A stretch of DNA of 64,000 bases, taken from Biscogniauxia marginata (lineage: Eukaryota > Ascomycota > Sordariomycetes > Xylariales > Xylariaceae). The notes under the pieces were generated by a model, which did no database searches, had not been told where the DNA came from, and saw only the letters and a list, made by a program, of their open reading frames with translations. The stretch is from NCBI GenBank assembly GCA_022695795.1, contig MU404101.1, positions 243,972 to 307,971 of the forward strand, given 5' to 3'. The stretch's first letter is position 1, and every line of letters starts with the position of its first letter. This document shows, piece by piece, positions 47,777-60,640 of this stretch. A program made the position numbers and the translations under genes.

Positions 47777-48190
47777 TGTGACGAACCTCCCTGTGTGTTC
47801 CTAGTTAGCTGACTTCACAAGTAAGTACGTACTGGGTTTTCTTGATTTGAAGGTAACAGTGGATTAAGATTTAGTTTAAGAGATTTATAATGTCTTGTTC
47901 GTCAGAGAGATTTCAAGGTATTCTCACTATAGTGTTAATAAGTAATTATAATCTTAAATTAATAACTAAAAAACTAAAAAGAATAATTAAATATAAAGGA
48001 AATCTATTTTTATTTATACCTATTCTTTGAGGAAGTAATATTAATATTCTCCTTAATTCTCAAGAGTCTAACAGAGAATCTTGGCATTCTCCCTAATTCT
48101 CAAGAGTCCAACGGAGAATTCTTTCCGGAGTCATATGACCTTAGATCACATGACTCCCTTCATTCCTTCTACCCTTGTTGGTTCGTAACA
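47777..48190 (-). mobile_element. solo LTR, copy 6 site (reverse) with perfect 5-bp duplication
   Basis: On the minus strand it begins TGTTACGAACCAAC at 48190 and ends GTTCGTCACA at 47777. It is flanked by TGTAG at 47772-47776 and 48191-48195. Its 5' half holds about two and a half copies of the ~40-bp AATTCTCAAGAGTCTAACAG-type unit found three times in the copy at 35.2 kb, with ATTCTC..GAGAAT palindromes. No internal element sequence, hence solo. Confidence 0.88.
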
Positions 48191-48195
48191 TGTAG

Positions 48196-49788
48196 GAGGG
48201 AATTACATTATGGGCTGAAGCAAGATGAAATGGAACCGAGAATCAGTCATAGAAAATGTTGTCTCGCCTATCCGTGTTGGAGGTTTTATGTATCCTGGAG
48301 ACCTTGCCGATATGTTGTACAGCTAAGCATGAAGGCTGGGAATCCTATACGAATTCGGGACAACTGTAGTTAGATATGCCGATGCGCTGACTCGGTAACT
48401 GTGCAAAACGCAGACAGACTAAGCACTACATATATCTTGACGCTTATATATCTATTCTAGGTAATTCTGGCTGGCCATATGAAGGATAGCCCGATTGTCC
48501 AGAAAGCGCTACCGGCTCCAACAGAACGTCCAATCGTACGTCTATATACGGGGTTAGGTCCAAACCATCCTCAATCGAACGTGTATACACATGTTGACTT
48601 CGTATTGTTGAGATATGGGGCTTTAATATCATGATATGACTTCATATATATATAGGTGAGCTTCACCTACCCACCTAGACTCACATTTGGACTAATCAAA
48701 TCATCCTATCCTCATATTTTTGTCCAATCCCATTATATATAGGCTCCAAAATCGCATCCTGATGGCTCTCAATCACAATAGAATCAGTGTTGGGCGGACT
48801 CTCCCAGTCAGTCGTGGTCCCTTATCAAGAGTCCAAGCTAATACTATCCAGGATGACGGTACGGCCGATGAAAGTTGGTAAGCTACTATTTCTGCCGCTC
48901 AAATAGCAGCGGGCAGGCATGGAAGGGAAATGGGACCTGCTACTGTGGAAACTGCACTGGCGTGACCTGTAAATAACATAGTCATCCTCCTCTTCTAATG
49001 CAACATCTGTACTACCTTATTTTAATTGTTAGTCCAAGAGTGTATCCTCCTAGTATTATCTTCGTTAATATAATTGTCACTTTATTTCAAATACGCCTAG
49101 GCTTAAGCAGTGGTCCTCTGATGGCTCTATAAAGACCCTAGATCTGACTGGGATGGACATAATCAACCCAGAACTAATGTGGAAATATTGATATCAATAA
49201 CTACCTACCCTTATCAAAATTTATTGACTATATCATTTACACTGAAACACTTGCAACATGAGGTGACCTAATCTTAGATACCCCCAGACACATACGGAGT
49301 CACAAGAGTACCTGGACAGAATTGTGTCATACCTTGCAGATGAAACCTATTTTATTTTTGGTTCTACTGTAGCTTGAGTGAAACAAGCTTTGATCAGCTT
49401 AACCCCCAAGAACTCTATTTTCTTGTATTCTGTGCCCTAAACTTGATTTATAGACACTGGGAAATTTGAATTATACAACGCCTTGCAAAACTCCTTTCAG
49501 AACCCCCCCCAACAATAACTAGTCCATACCAGAGTACAATGGATCCCAATAGAGGCGGTCATTCGCACAAGATAACACTGTATTAATCCACATGATTTAT
49601 AATCTACAGCATCCCACCGCATTTATTCATGCCCATCACTCGCAACTCATCCTCGTGTCCGTAACTCGTTGCAACCCAGGGTATCTTGTAATCTACGATA
49701 CCATCGTATTAGAAAACGTACTGTATAGAAATATTCCATAGAAAGGGATAGAACTCACCGAACGCTCACGTCGACCTAAGCACGCGTC
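48196..49788. other. intergenic, no gene supported
   Basis: About 1.6 kb of A/T-leaning sequence with no frame of more than about 60 codons that looks coding. Confidence 0.5.
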
Positions 49789-49998
49789 CTATTCAGATAT
49801 AATCGATTCGCCCTGGATGGCACCGGCAACAGCGGCAGCTTCCTCATTGGCCGCGCCGCCCTCTTCTTCTTCTAGGAACGAAATAGCACCATCACCAACT
49901 ACCAAGGCAGGCGAGTAAGCACCGAGGTTGATGTTTAGGGGGGCAGTGGCGGCGATGGCCGCGAAGGTGGCGATGACGACGGCGAATGCGGATTTCAT
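49789..49998 (-). CDS. small secreted protein, 69 residues
   Basis: Starts MKSAFAVVIATFAAIAATA, a good signal peptide, then PLNINLGAYSPALVVGDGAI, an acidic stretch FLEEEEGG, and an Ala/Glu-rich tail. The segment NLGAYSPALVVGDG looks like a conserved block of small secreted proteins seen in many ascomycetes; I recall the block, not a function. No Cys, so not a typical disulfide effector. Single exon, TATA-rich upstream. Confidence 0.6.
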   Translation of the reverse strand: MKSAFAVVIATFAAIAATAPLNINLGAYSPALVVGDGAISFLEEEEGGAANEEAAAVAGAIQGESIISE

Positions 49999-51217
49999 TT
50001 TGGAATTATGAATAGTCCGGAGTGGTCTAGATATATAGTTGGTGGGATAAGGAGGGACGGGCGAAAACGTATATTACTTGTAGTGATGGAAATCAGATGA
50101 CCAGATCTGTGAATAATGAAAGAAATGGTGCACCTGTGCACTTAATTCGAAGTAGAATCTGAAAGAAGCAAACCGTAAAGATGGGACGAAGACAGCAGCG
50201 TACCGAAAGGAGCAGAACAGAAGCAGTAAAAATTTATTCTGGGGAAGGGAATGCCTCTTCTTATTATGGCTTCTAAGTCAGACAGCCGTAGCAAGCCCGA
50301 TTCTCGCCAAGCTCTTCATGTTCGACAGGACAAACGCGCTCCGAGGGGGTCCGGTTGTAACGGGCGGCGCTCTAATGTGTCGCTGTTAAGCCGCCAAGTG
50401 CTGCCAAGGGCTTCAGATCGGCCAAGACGTGGGATCGCCGGTACGCTGTCACAACCCCACGAGCCTATATCTGTTTCAAACACCAAGAGCTAGACCGGTA
50501 TCCTGGCTTGCACCGATACTTTATCAGTGCATTACGGCAATGATCTATAGAAAATGGCTGGTTGCAGCGTTTCAATTCCGATCCCCCCCTAACCCGACAG
50601 AACCAAGATATGCTCTCTTACCCAAAACGAGAGCAGAAAAGGGCGACCTCCAATGAGATTTTGGTTCTGCGTAACTCGAAACACTCCGGCTCTATGATTA
50701 GTTACCCTTGTTTTTCATTGCTGCGTAAGAGACAAAGGCGGAGATGAGGGCTTTGGCCAACTGCTGCCAAGCTGTATCATGCACGATCTTGGCTGAGTAT
50801 CACACGGACCAAAATAGCACACAATGCTGGCAAACCAAGATTTCTTCTCTGACCTACCCCGCGGAGAGAAGTCTTGTCTTGCGAATATGAGGATTTACAA
50901 AACAAGCTCTATCGCTTTTCAGGGATATATATAGCTTGACTATGTGATCGGAAAGCTTACTTTCCCTCTCTGCATGCCGAGAGACTGGAGACTGCTTGGC
51001 CAGATGACGAGAATGAGCACTTGAGACGCTGAGAAGTCTGCTAGCCAAGAGGTTAGTAGCAATAGCAATTGGAGTACATTAGGTAGTACTTCTACATAGG
51101 CATACGCGACTAATCTTTGTACCTAAGTACATCCATTCTGCACCAATCCACAAACAATACTGTAAACACCAACGTCATATTAAGGATAGATTGTGGATAT
51201 CTTTTAGGTCTGATTCT
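49999..51217. other. intergenic, no gene supported
   Basis: Open frames of 60-80 codons here have irregular composition and no motif. Nothing else supported. Confidence 0.5.
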
Positions 51218-53294
51218 TCATTCGCTCTCTTCTTTGTGAGTCCCTCCTTGCTTGACTGGCGATTCCAGAACACCAGCCTCGGGATCTACCACATGTTCAC
51301 CTCTGTGCGCCGCCTGGACGAGCTCCGGCTTTTCTGCCTTTAGACGCGCGAACGTCTTTTCCGCATCCCAGACCCATGGCGTTTTTCCTGCGAAAAGAAG
51401 ATCCATCTCCTCCAGCGTTCTCTGGTTGCTCTCTGGGTAAAGCGCCCACACGATAGGTATAGCGAGGAAATTGCAAGCACCGAAGATATGTAGTGTCGTG
51501 GCGCCGATATCTACTCCATGTTAGCTCAGAGTATGATGCGGTCCTGAAAATTAGGCATGATTTAATGTGAAAAGGACAAGACACCGAGTGTAGTTTCTAG
51601 GTGACCTACTTGAAAACATCACCGGACACAACAGGGTGAGCCATCCATTCCCGATGCTCCAACCGAACACTCCCCACGCGTTTCCCTTCGCGCGGACTTG
51701 CAAGGGAAATATTTCAGCAGGGTAAAGCCATGGGACGGTTAGCCATGTGGCACCGAAGATGGATGTAAATATGAAAACAAAAGAAGCTGCCGCCGCGCCG
51801 TAAGAGGTCGCCTTGCCGGAATCCCCGTTTCGCGTAGCATCTTGCCCTAGCTGAGAGAAAGCCCCAGCTAAGAACATCGAGATGCCCTGTCCCACAGCAC
51901 CCCAGTACAAGGTCCACCGACGGCCTATTCGATCCAATGTGAAGACACATATAAGCGTGGCAAACATATCTAGTACATGTTAGTTACCACTGCAGAGAAA
52001 AAACCCTCGGGAAAGGGTCCGAAAATGAAAAGAAGAAAATGGAGAGAAGAGGGGATGGGGGTTGTTGAAATTAGGAAGAGCGAGCATCACTGACAGAAAA
52101 TATTATTCAGCCCGCTAATCCATTGAGATTTGATAGTATCAAAACCAGCAAGGCGAAAGATCGTAGGCGCGTAAATTGTAACACCGGCAATTCCAACCCA
52201 TTCCTGTAATATCTGGAGCCAAATCACTAGCTGCACGCGTCGGCCAGTGTGCAATTCTCCCGAGCCGATGCCGAAGAGCATGTGCACGTAGGAGTTTTGC
52301 TTGGACTCCCGGGACTCGAGCGCGACAATGTTGCGGATATCCTGGAACTCCAACTCCGCTCTCTTGAGGTCCTCTCCGGTCGAACCTCGGAGACGGCGTA
52401 AAATGTACAGTGCTTCTTCGTTTCGACCCTCCTTAGCTAGCCAGCGAGGGGATTCGGGGAAAAACCATACCGCTGCGAGTAACACGAGAAGCGGGATGAT
52501 CTGGAATGCAATAGGGAACCGCCATCGGAAGGGCGAGTTGCCGTTATCAATGAACGATAGACCGAACTCGAGCCAGTAGGCGACGACCACTCCGAATATG
52601 TTGAGTGTAAACTCAATAGCGATAAATTGCCCTCGTGAGGTGTGTTCAGCAGTTTCAGTTGCCCTAAAGGGTTTGTTAGTCGGGGTTTCTACGCATGCGC
52701 CCAGCGGCACATCAAGAGGTATCCTTACCAAACGGGAACGATTGCATTAAGAATGCCGGTGCCTATACCATTAACCGCACGAGCTGTACACCGTTAATTC
52801 GTGAATGGAGACCAGACTCTGCGATATTTAATACTAACCGCAGATCATCCAATCGTGGTTCATGGCCGAGCATTGCAAGCAGGCGCCTACGATAGCCCAG
52901 ACAGAGCCTACGGCAATGGTCTTGATTCTCCCTATCTTGTCGCCGACCCAGCCGCCTAGCAAACATCCAAACAAGGTACCCAGGTAATAGACTGAGACAA
53001 TTCCTCCCTGCAGTAGGCCATCGGTCACAATAGGCTCTTCCGTGTCAGGGTCCACATAGCCGAATCCCATGAGGTCGATGTAATGCTTAGCATTGTTGAC
53101 ACCACCCATCATGCCTATGCGTAGGTTTTCCTCATAATTAATATTGGGCTACGGGTGATAGGGGACTATATGAAGCACAAACCTTGATCATACCCAAAGA
53201 AGAAAATGGACAATGCAGCAATGCAGTTGATGGCAATGAGAAGCTGGCGCTTCTCGAGGACGTTGGCCACATTAAACCCCGGTAGCCGCTCCAT
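51218..53294 (-). CDS. MFS sugar transporter
   Basis: Six exons: 53294-53183, 53114-52839, 52783-52729, 52663-52095, 51969-51610 and 51510-51218 give 554 residues. Signatures of the sugar-porter family: FFGYDQG in helix 1, GGWVGDKIGRIKT in loop 2-3, ETAEHTSRGQFIAIEF before helix 5, PESPRWLAKEGR at the central loop, LQILQEWVGIAGVTIYAPTI in helix 7, DRIGRRWTLYWGA in loop 8-9, and VPWLYPAEIFPLQVRAKGNA before helix 11. Twelve membrane helices are expected. It would import hexoses or related sugars across the plasma membrane by proton symport. It lies beside the glycosyltransferase and sugar-nucleotide genes. All splice sites are canonical GT..AG, one donor being GTCAGT. Confidence 0.88.
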
Positions 53295-53907
53295 CGTGAT
53301 AGTATGTGTTCCAGCGCAAGGGGTCTGTTTAGCTGATTAACCTCTCCCCTTTTCCCAGGGATTCCATAAATTGATGCGAGAAAACATTCCTGTGGAGTCC
53401 ATATTCTAAGAGGGGAAACCACTCGCGTTATATAAGAAATCGGACTGATTCCTGGTACTTATGCCAAGGGTCAATTGCCACTAATCATCGTGTGAGGGGG
53501 CCGCTATCGGGCCAAAAGATGTTGATGAGCAAGGCTGTTTCCCTTTGATTACATGTCCGATATAAGCCGAAGGCACATGATGATTCTAAGCTGGGGTGTT
53601 TCTCACGAATGAAGTAGAGCTTCTGATCGTGAATTTTTTTATTCTCGCACTTTTTACTCCACGAGAACCCCAAATTCCCCGCAGTCGACCCCAATACTCC
53701 AGGCCGGCAAGCAAATCTGCAGCAGGGATTATGCTTAAACTGGACAAACTAAGCAAGGAATAAGAAGTTAGCTGCTTCATACTACTGAAGAGCGAGCCAG
53801 CTAATCGACTTTATGCTTTATGCGCTCCAATCAGAGCGGAAGCACGCCCGTGGAAATAACGTACGAAGGATGAACTCTGACTTTATGAGTTCAGGTCGCC
53901 ATTATGG

Positions 53908-54305
53908 ACGGAGGCCGGGGCCAAAAGTAAGGAGCATCTATCGCCTTTTTAGGTAATCCCGCCCCTTGGCACAGAAACTACGCACAGTCTACGAAGTATC
54001 GTTATATATATAATTAAAGATTCTTTTCAAGTCGAGTCATGAATTAGTTTATTTATTAGTAAAAAATAAAGTTACATTCCCATTTCATATAAATCTATAA
54101 TATGTTATTAATTAGAAATATATGTACCTAACTCTTAACGTTGATAAGCTGTCTTTTCCGTAGTTTAGTCGACTAGCCCGAGCATGGTCAAAATCCGGAG
54201 AACACAATCGATTTTCAAGAGGCGTGGCTGATGCCAAGGCGTGCCAAGGGGCGGAATTACTTAAAAAGGCGATAGATGCTCCTTACTTTTGTCCCCGGCC
54301 TCCGT
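53908..54305. mobile_element. MITE-like element with ~68-bp terminal inverted repeats
   Basis: Left end ACGGAGGCCGGGG (53908) and right end CCCCGGCCTCCGT (54305) are the start of inverted repeats of about 68 bp that continue through AAAAGTAAGGAGCATCTATC and GCCCCTTGGCAC with only a few mismatches. The interior is AT-rich and non-coding. A target duplication is not clear. Confidence 0.78.
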
Positions 54306-55598
54306 AATTGGTTTAGAACCTAGGTACCTAGACGAGATCAACATTCACCCATTTTTCACAACGTCATTACTGACGAAGTAGGAAGACTCTTCTAGCTCAT
54401 CTACATGTCGTTTTGATAAGAATCGGCCACTTTATTCTAAAGTGGAGGATGAGAGGATTGCGCGAAAGCATTCCTAGTAAACCTAGGTGTCATTCCCATT
54501 ATAACTCTCGTGCTCTCATCATATTAAATAATAGGAGAGCATAAGTAATAAATCTTAACTAAACGTATATGCAGTCTTGTTGAGATGAGACGAAGATGTG
54601 AGGATAGGATCAAGTGTATTAGTTCAAGGTTAGAGTCTGGATAAGAGGACGAAGCCCTCCTATATATATGTAGATATAGCCCCATATTTTAACTAGTCTC
54701 ACTTCCAGTTAATAGCAGAGAAACTTTCACTAACTAGATCCTATTTATAACATTAAACAAAAAGTTAAAGATAATAAATAAGCTATTATAATTGTTTAAA
54801 GACTTTAATTCAACCTTTCGGCCTTTTAGTTATTTTTTTTCTAAAAACAAACATAAAAAATAAGGTGCTTAAATTGAAATTCTCTATATTATTAAAAGCT
54901 TATAATAAGTGACGAGGTACGGGAAATGGTAAGTCAAATTATAGATAATTAAAACATGGTATACTTCATTATAATGTGTGTTTACTTACCTGGTATATAG
55001 CTTGAAGCTCGATAGTCTAAGCGGGGCAGCTAAATTTTAGTTCGTTAAACTTATATCTATCTACCTTCTTATAAAAGCAGCAGTTATCATAAGAGTCTTT
55101 TATTCTCGTAAGAATATAAGATAGACAGCTTAAATCTCATGCATTTAAGGGCTTATAAGTATATAAAAAATGAGTTTTTATTATTTTATAGGGTCCCACC
55201 CCTCCCTTATCACTATTTATCTTGAAGTTAACTAAGCATTTTTATTCATTCCAACAAACAGACTCCTGCCCTGTAACCGGAACCCTGGCTCCCGGCCCTG
55301 AGAAGAAAAGGTAAACCTAAATCGGCAAAGCATGATTGTGTAAAACTACCGAGTTATCGTCCAGAAACTCGTGACATGACATTTATCGATATTGATAATT
55401 ACTATTGACAAAAGTTAATTAGTAGGTAAGTATGGATATGCAGAAGAGGAGAAAACTTAATCGGTAAGAGTTTGAGAACCTTTACGTGCTAATTAGAGAA
55501 ATATACGTGGTATAAATGTTAAAAAGAAAGAAACATAAAAAAGAAGTAAGAATTGAGGGAACTATAGGGCACAAGGGGAAAACGTCTCTCCGCAAACC
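54306..55598. other. intergenic, no gene supported
   Basis: A/T-leaning, with no motif seen. Confidence 0.5.
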
Positions 55599-58021
55599 TC
55601 ACGGGCCCCGCCTCCCACCAACACCTCTAGGTACCGGGCCCGGAGTCGTGAATGGCGTCCTCAAGCCCGCGATCTGGTTCTCCAGGTCCGGCACCAGTGC
55701 AGCGGCGGGTGCGGGGTCGGAGGCGTTGCGCTTCTCGTTCGGCTCAGTCGTCTCGGGCTCCACGATGACCTGGCGGGTCTTACCCCAGCCAAAGCTGTCC
55801 ATGTGGAAGCAAGCGTAGAGAGTGACGCTAATATTGATGAAGGGTCCTAAGACTGTGAAGATGAGCAGGCCGAGGAGGAACTGACAGCGTTCGAGCGCAT
55901 TGCGCGGCATCCAGACCGCCACGCCGATGTAGTAGCAGAGCGGGATAATCATGATCGAGGCGAATATGAGGATGATCCAGACGGGTTGGTCTGAGACAGG
56001 GGTTTGGGTGTTAGTTGGTATTTCTAGGAGAAGGTGGAGATAAGGGGAGAAACTAACGTAGGAAGGCATAGATCATGGAACCTAGACTGGCGATGACGAA
56101 CGGGTTGAGACACCAAGTCAGCACGTTCGAGAATGCGACTATCCGCTCCCAGAGGTTGAAGCGGAACAAGGGTGCCTGTAGGAGCAGCATCAGGTCATTA
56201 CCCGTGGCTCCTAGGGTCCAGCGGCGCCGCTGGCTAATAAACACGGACAGCGAGCGCGGTACATCGGTGTACGCGTACGCCCTCAGTGCCTGACGCGTCT
56301 GGACATGGGGGGAATCCATCAACATCAGGCAGACGTGGTTACGATCCTCGGAAGCGGTGGCCCGGATTCGCCGGATTATACCGTCGGTCGGCGAGGGGTG
56401 ATACCCGAACCGCTTGATGAGAATGTGGTCGCCGCACGTCTCCTCGCAGACGCGGAGGAGCTGGCAGCAGCCTGGCAAGCAGGACACCTTGTGGGTGACG
56501 ACGCTCTGGTGCAGGCGCCGCAGTGCCTGTGCGATGGTGTACTCGGCGGACTGATAGACAGACCATAGGTTCCAGTTCCCGCTCGAGAAGTCGACAGATA
56601 CGTAGCCACAGACACCGACGGTGTTGGGGTAGTGGGACTCCTCAATCAGGTGACTGATGCAGTCGGGCGCAAATACCGTGTCGGCGTCCATGCCGATGAG
56701 GATGTCAATGTTATTGATCCCGGCATCTCGTACCAACCAGTCTGAGACAGCCGTAAAGAACTGGGGCTTGAAAATGACCTTTGGTCGCTTGGCACGTTTG
56801 TTGAAATTGTGCACGAAAGAACGGCACACTATCAGGCTGTCCCGCTTGCCCTGGTTCTGCTGCTTGATAATGCAGAAGAATGGGATTCCCTTGTAAGTGC
56901 CTCTGCTGATCTCGATATCCATCGGCTGGCCATCCCATGCGATATATGCGGCGCGTATCACCTTGCTTTCAACCTTACTAACGAAGATGTCCTCATTGAG
57001 GTACTGTGCTGTGGTTTTTTCCATTCCTGGACCTCGGACTTTACCATCACAGACAACCAATATAGCCTTTCTGTGTTCATCAACATGATCCTGATTAACG
57101 AGAGAATCAAGCGATTTGGTACATTCTTCCAGTGTCTCGTTGTAACAAGGCATGAGAAGGACCATGGCTTCGGGCTGTTCCGGTACGACCTTCTTTGGCT
57201 TCCAAACGAGGTTCTTCAACTTCCACACAATAACATTGAAGATCATGATGCAGTTCAACACGAGCGGAAACGATATGAGTGGAAGGTATATATAATAGTA
57301 CTGGGGCCAATACCAGCTCGAAAATATTAACATGACACTTTGCACCAGTTAGATTTATCACTGAGGAAAAGAGTCATGTATTACTCACTTCGCGGCAATT
57401 ACGAAGCTGTTCACCAAATACTTCTGCACTTTGACTTTTCTTTTACCCCTCTCGATGAGCTTAGGGTCGACTCCTTCAACAGGCTTAGCCGTACTCTTTT
57501 CGTCGACCGGTAGCGGAGTCTGGATGCCGCTCATTACAGGCGCTGGGCCGATTTCGTCTCTATGGATAGCTGATGTCCCCAGCATTGAATTATCTCTGAC
57601 ACTCCGCCGGCGCGGAGGCGGAACTGGAGGTCTTGAGCGTCTTTGGCCTGGCTGGCTAGACACTGATGGCCCCGCTTGCGACACATCATAGTTAGAAACG
57701 GCTTGGAAAGTAGTTGACTCTTGACCGACTGCAATACGTGAGGCCTGTGTGTCGAAGCCGTCAAAACCGTCAAAACGTTCTTGAGAGCACGTCGATGATA
57801 TTGAGGGCCATCTCCATTGCTGTGGCCGAGCTAGTCTCTCTGAAGAGGAATCATCTTCCTGTTCTTGTATTGCACTGTCGCTGAACGGGTTTTCCTCAGT
57901 CTGGGAACGATTATTAGGTATAACTTAGCATTCAGATAAGTGTTCATACCAAAAGAGACTGGCTTAGGGGCAAGTGTTGCCCAGTGTTGCGACCACCTTG
58001 AATGTCATTGGGCAAACTCAT
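55599..58021 (-). CDS. chitin-synthase-like processive glycosyltransferase (GT2)
   Basis: Exons 58021-57950, 57900-57389, 57337-56058 and 55990-55599 (introns 49, 51, 67 nt) give 751 residues. The N-terminal ~180 residues are disordered (Pro/Arg/Ser). Two membrane segments precede the catalytic domain: MPCYNE (257), the metal-binding DAD (412-414), PGC (483), EDR (525-527) and QRRRW (564-568), all GT2 synthase hallmarks, closest in order to chitin synthase and also hyaluronan synthase. At least three C-terminal helices form the export channel. The protein is shorter than classical chitin synthases and lacks their N-terminal domains, so it may make a different beta-linked polysaccharide. It would use UDP-sugars at the plasma membrane. 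Confidence 0.85.
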
Positions 58022-60640
58022 CGCAAGGACCAAGGCATGTAACTTTAAGTGTACTACTTGTCAGGATACGGTCTGATGCAAAATTTACCCGTAGTTGTAG
58101 GGTTTGGGCTTTGTTATGGATTCTTAGAATATCTATGTCTTGCGATGATTGGGATAGGATATGGACCTAACAACGGGAGAGGGCTTCCGGTCGGATTAGA
58201 GAAAAGAGGAAAAGAAGGGTAGAATGATGAAAAGAGAATTGGTGTAAGTTGATGCTAAAGATGCTGTACTCTTGATAGCAGAGAACTGTGGGAGAGAATG
58301 AACAACAGATTTAGCTACACATGAGTATAAGATCAAGCGAGTAGTACGGATACAATACTATAAGCGAATGTCGAAGATTATGTTAAGTGAATGATGACTT
58401 GTATCGTACGTTGTTATGCTTCCTACTTTCTCAAAATACCCATTTTCGAGCAAGGAGAACCTGAGGAATGAGATTCCATGAGGTAGTGAGAGTGAATAAT
58501 CTAGAAGTTTTGAAGGCAACCCCTTTCGAGAGGCGCCACGGCCTAGATTATGAAAGCCTTCACTAGGGATTTAGATATAGCTAAGGCTCGGCTACATGAA
58601 AACTATCTACGGGTTACTAGTCAGCTCGTATCTAGTGCTACAGAAGGCAGGCTAAATGCCTCGAAAAGGTAGACAATGCACTTGTGGTTTTAGTGGCTCG
58701 GGAGATTTAGCCCTCGTCTACTCTAGACGAATCTCAATTCGAGTCGTGGTAAGACATCCCGACGAAAACTCATTTTCAACAAGGATCAACGCTATCGGAA
58801 TCTGGTCGCGAAAATCAATTGAGCGACCGTCAATGGTATTGTGCAGTGGCTGGAAAATGAATAAACAGCTGTGTACTAGTAGCCGTTAAGAGTCGTTGAT
58901 TGGGCTTCATTCACGTCGACAGCCTTGCTAATCAGCGGGAGAGCCGCTTTGACGCCGCCACAAAATGAAGATCCATGTGCTTTAGAATTCGCCGAGACCA
59001 GATCTTCAGCTCAAATCAGGCTCAAAAAAAGATAGTATAATATATGCCTTTCCGAGCAGATGGTGCAATCAGTTGTTGCTTTTTACTCGGAATACTTTCG
59101 ACCACTTGAGAGCTTTCGATTCTCGTATTGAGAAGTGAACCTTGTCAAGTACACAAGGAACAAGCAAGTGGCTTAACTTGTAACTACATTTCGAAATTGG
59201 TATATGACATCGACCCCCAACACTGACAAGCATCTCAACAAGCCGGCTACACACAACAGAATACAAGTACGTAATACAACAAACCTTATTCGGAACTGAT
59301 ACGAAAATAACAGAGAGACTAGGCTAGCTGAGTATCGCATATATTATCTAGGCTCACAAGGCGTACACCACCTCAATTTAGGCCTATTAACCAAGGCCCT
59401 TATAGTAGTACCGTATTGGAAATTATCAGAAATTGATTAATCTCATGAAATGCCCTGTAAGCCCTAGGCATCCTTAAATTATTGGAACGGTTTGCTGGCG
59501 AACCTCTCCTATAATTTCAATGTGATGAAAATCACAGTGCAAGCCCTTCTGGCTTATGTACCAACCCCCCAAGCCCAGCCATGCTTCGCGCTCTCATCAT
59601 TGCATGACTGTGGCATGATTTTAAGTAACATCTAGACGAATTAAATCAGTCTCAATACTTCTATAGCTAATTCGAGGGTGCGAAGAACCTTGACGGCCGG
59701 ATCAGGGTTCAAGCTAGACCTCCATTCCCCCCTCTCTAGTCGAAATTGACTAAGGGAAAAGTTCCAACAAACTCCGGCAGCGTTAAACCTTTCCTACCTA
59801 ATATAAAAATTAAACTTCATTTTAAACGCGGCTCTTCTTGTTCTTTTTAAATAAACCTCTTTAGGGATATTTGAGCCTGTTAATTAACTTATCTAACCTG
59901 ACTTTAATTCAAAATAAGTTCAGAAAATACCAGAATTATGTTAATCTTATATCTCAGCACATGTAATATATCTTGCTTAGGGGCCCAGCATTCGGGGATC
60001 AGAGCTATGCTCTCCCTGATCTCTATCAATGGTAAGTCGAGCAGGCCCGCGACGTTTTCGATTCGGTGTCTGATATATTCATAAACGTTTAGCGGCAAGT
60101 TAGGTTCAGAAGATTAGGGTATCCTACCTATTTACCTAAGTACTTGTTTGGTGGGTAGAACGTACAAAGCCTTCCAATGTACTTCTGAATAGCTTCTGTA
60201 CCTGCATGTACTATACCTCTATCACGTCACTCTGACACGGTGTTGCTTCTCTGGTAGTGCAGAAACGACACCATCCCAAGCCACGAGGTTCTTGGCAGAA
60301 GGCAACCACCGCTGCGTGTCCAAGCAGGTGAAGTGAGACAAAATGCATGACGGCCCAAATTCTAGAGCAATACGATCAAGCCAAGAAGAACCGTCTACCA
60401 TGTGGCCTAGATTGTACATAGACTGAACAGAAGAGTAGGTCAGCAGGCTTATGGATTTAAAGAACACAAGCACTTGGGATTGTCCCAAGTTTCTGACCAG
60501 TGAGTTCAACCACTGAGAGTCCTCTCTACGTCTCATCTTTGACCCCCTTGCTTTTACTTGTTTCTATTTGTATTTTTTTAGATCTCCTTCGTCTTCGAAC
60601 CACATCCACTTGAGAAAGTTAATCCACCATCCATACAAAC
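58022..60640. promoter_or_regulatory. long divergent intergenic region between glycosyltransferase and UDP-sugar dehydrogenase
   Basis: About 2.6 kb. A minus-strand frame at 60222-60536 (104 codons) has no motif. No promoter element is identified with confidence, but both flanking genes start from this region, on opposite strands. Confidence 0.4.

Noticed and set aside
56305..57330. Several + frames within the GT2 locus
   Set aside because: Shadows of the chitin-synthase-like exon on the minus strand.
58656..58889. Possible tRNA-like or short gene around a sequence with AATTCGAGTC
   Set aside because: No clover-leaf stems could be paired around it, and the open frame has no motif.
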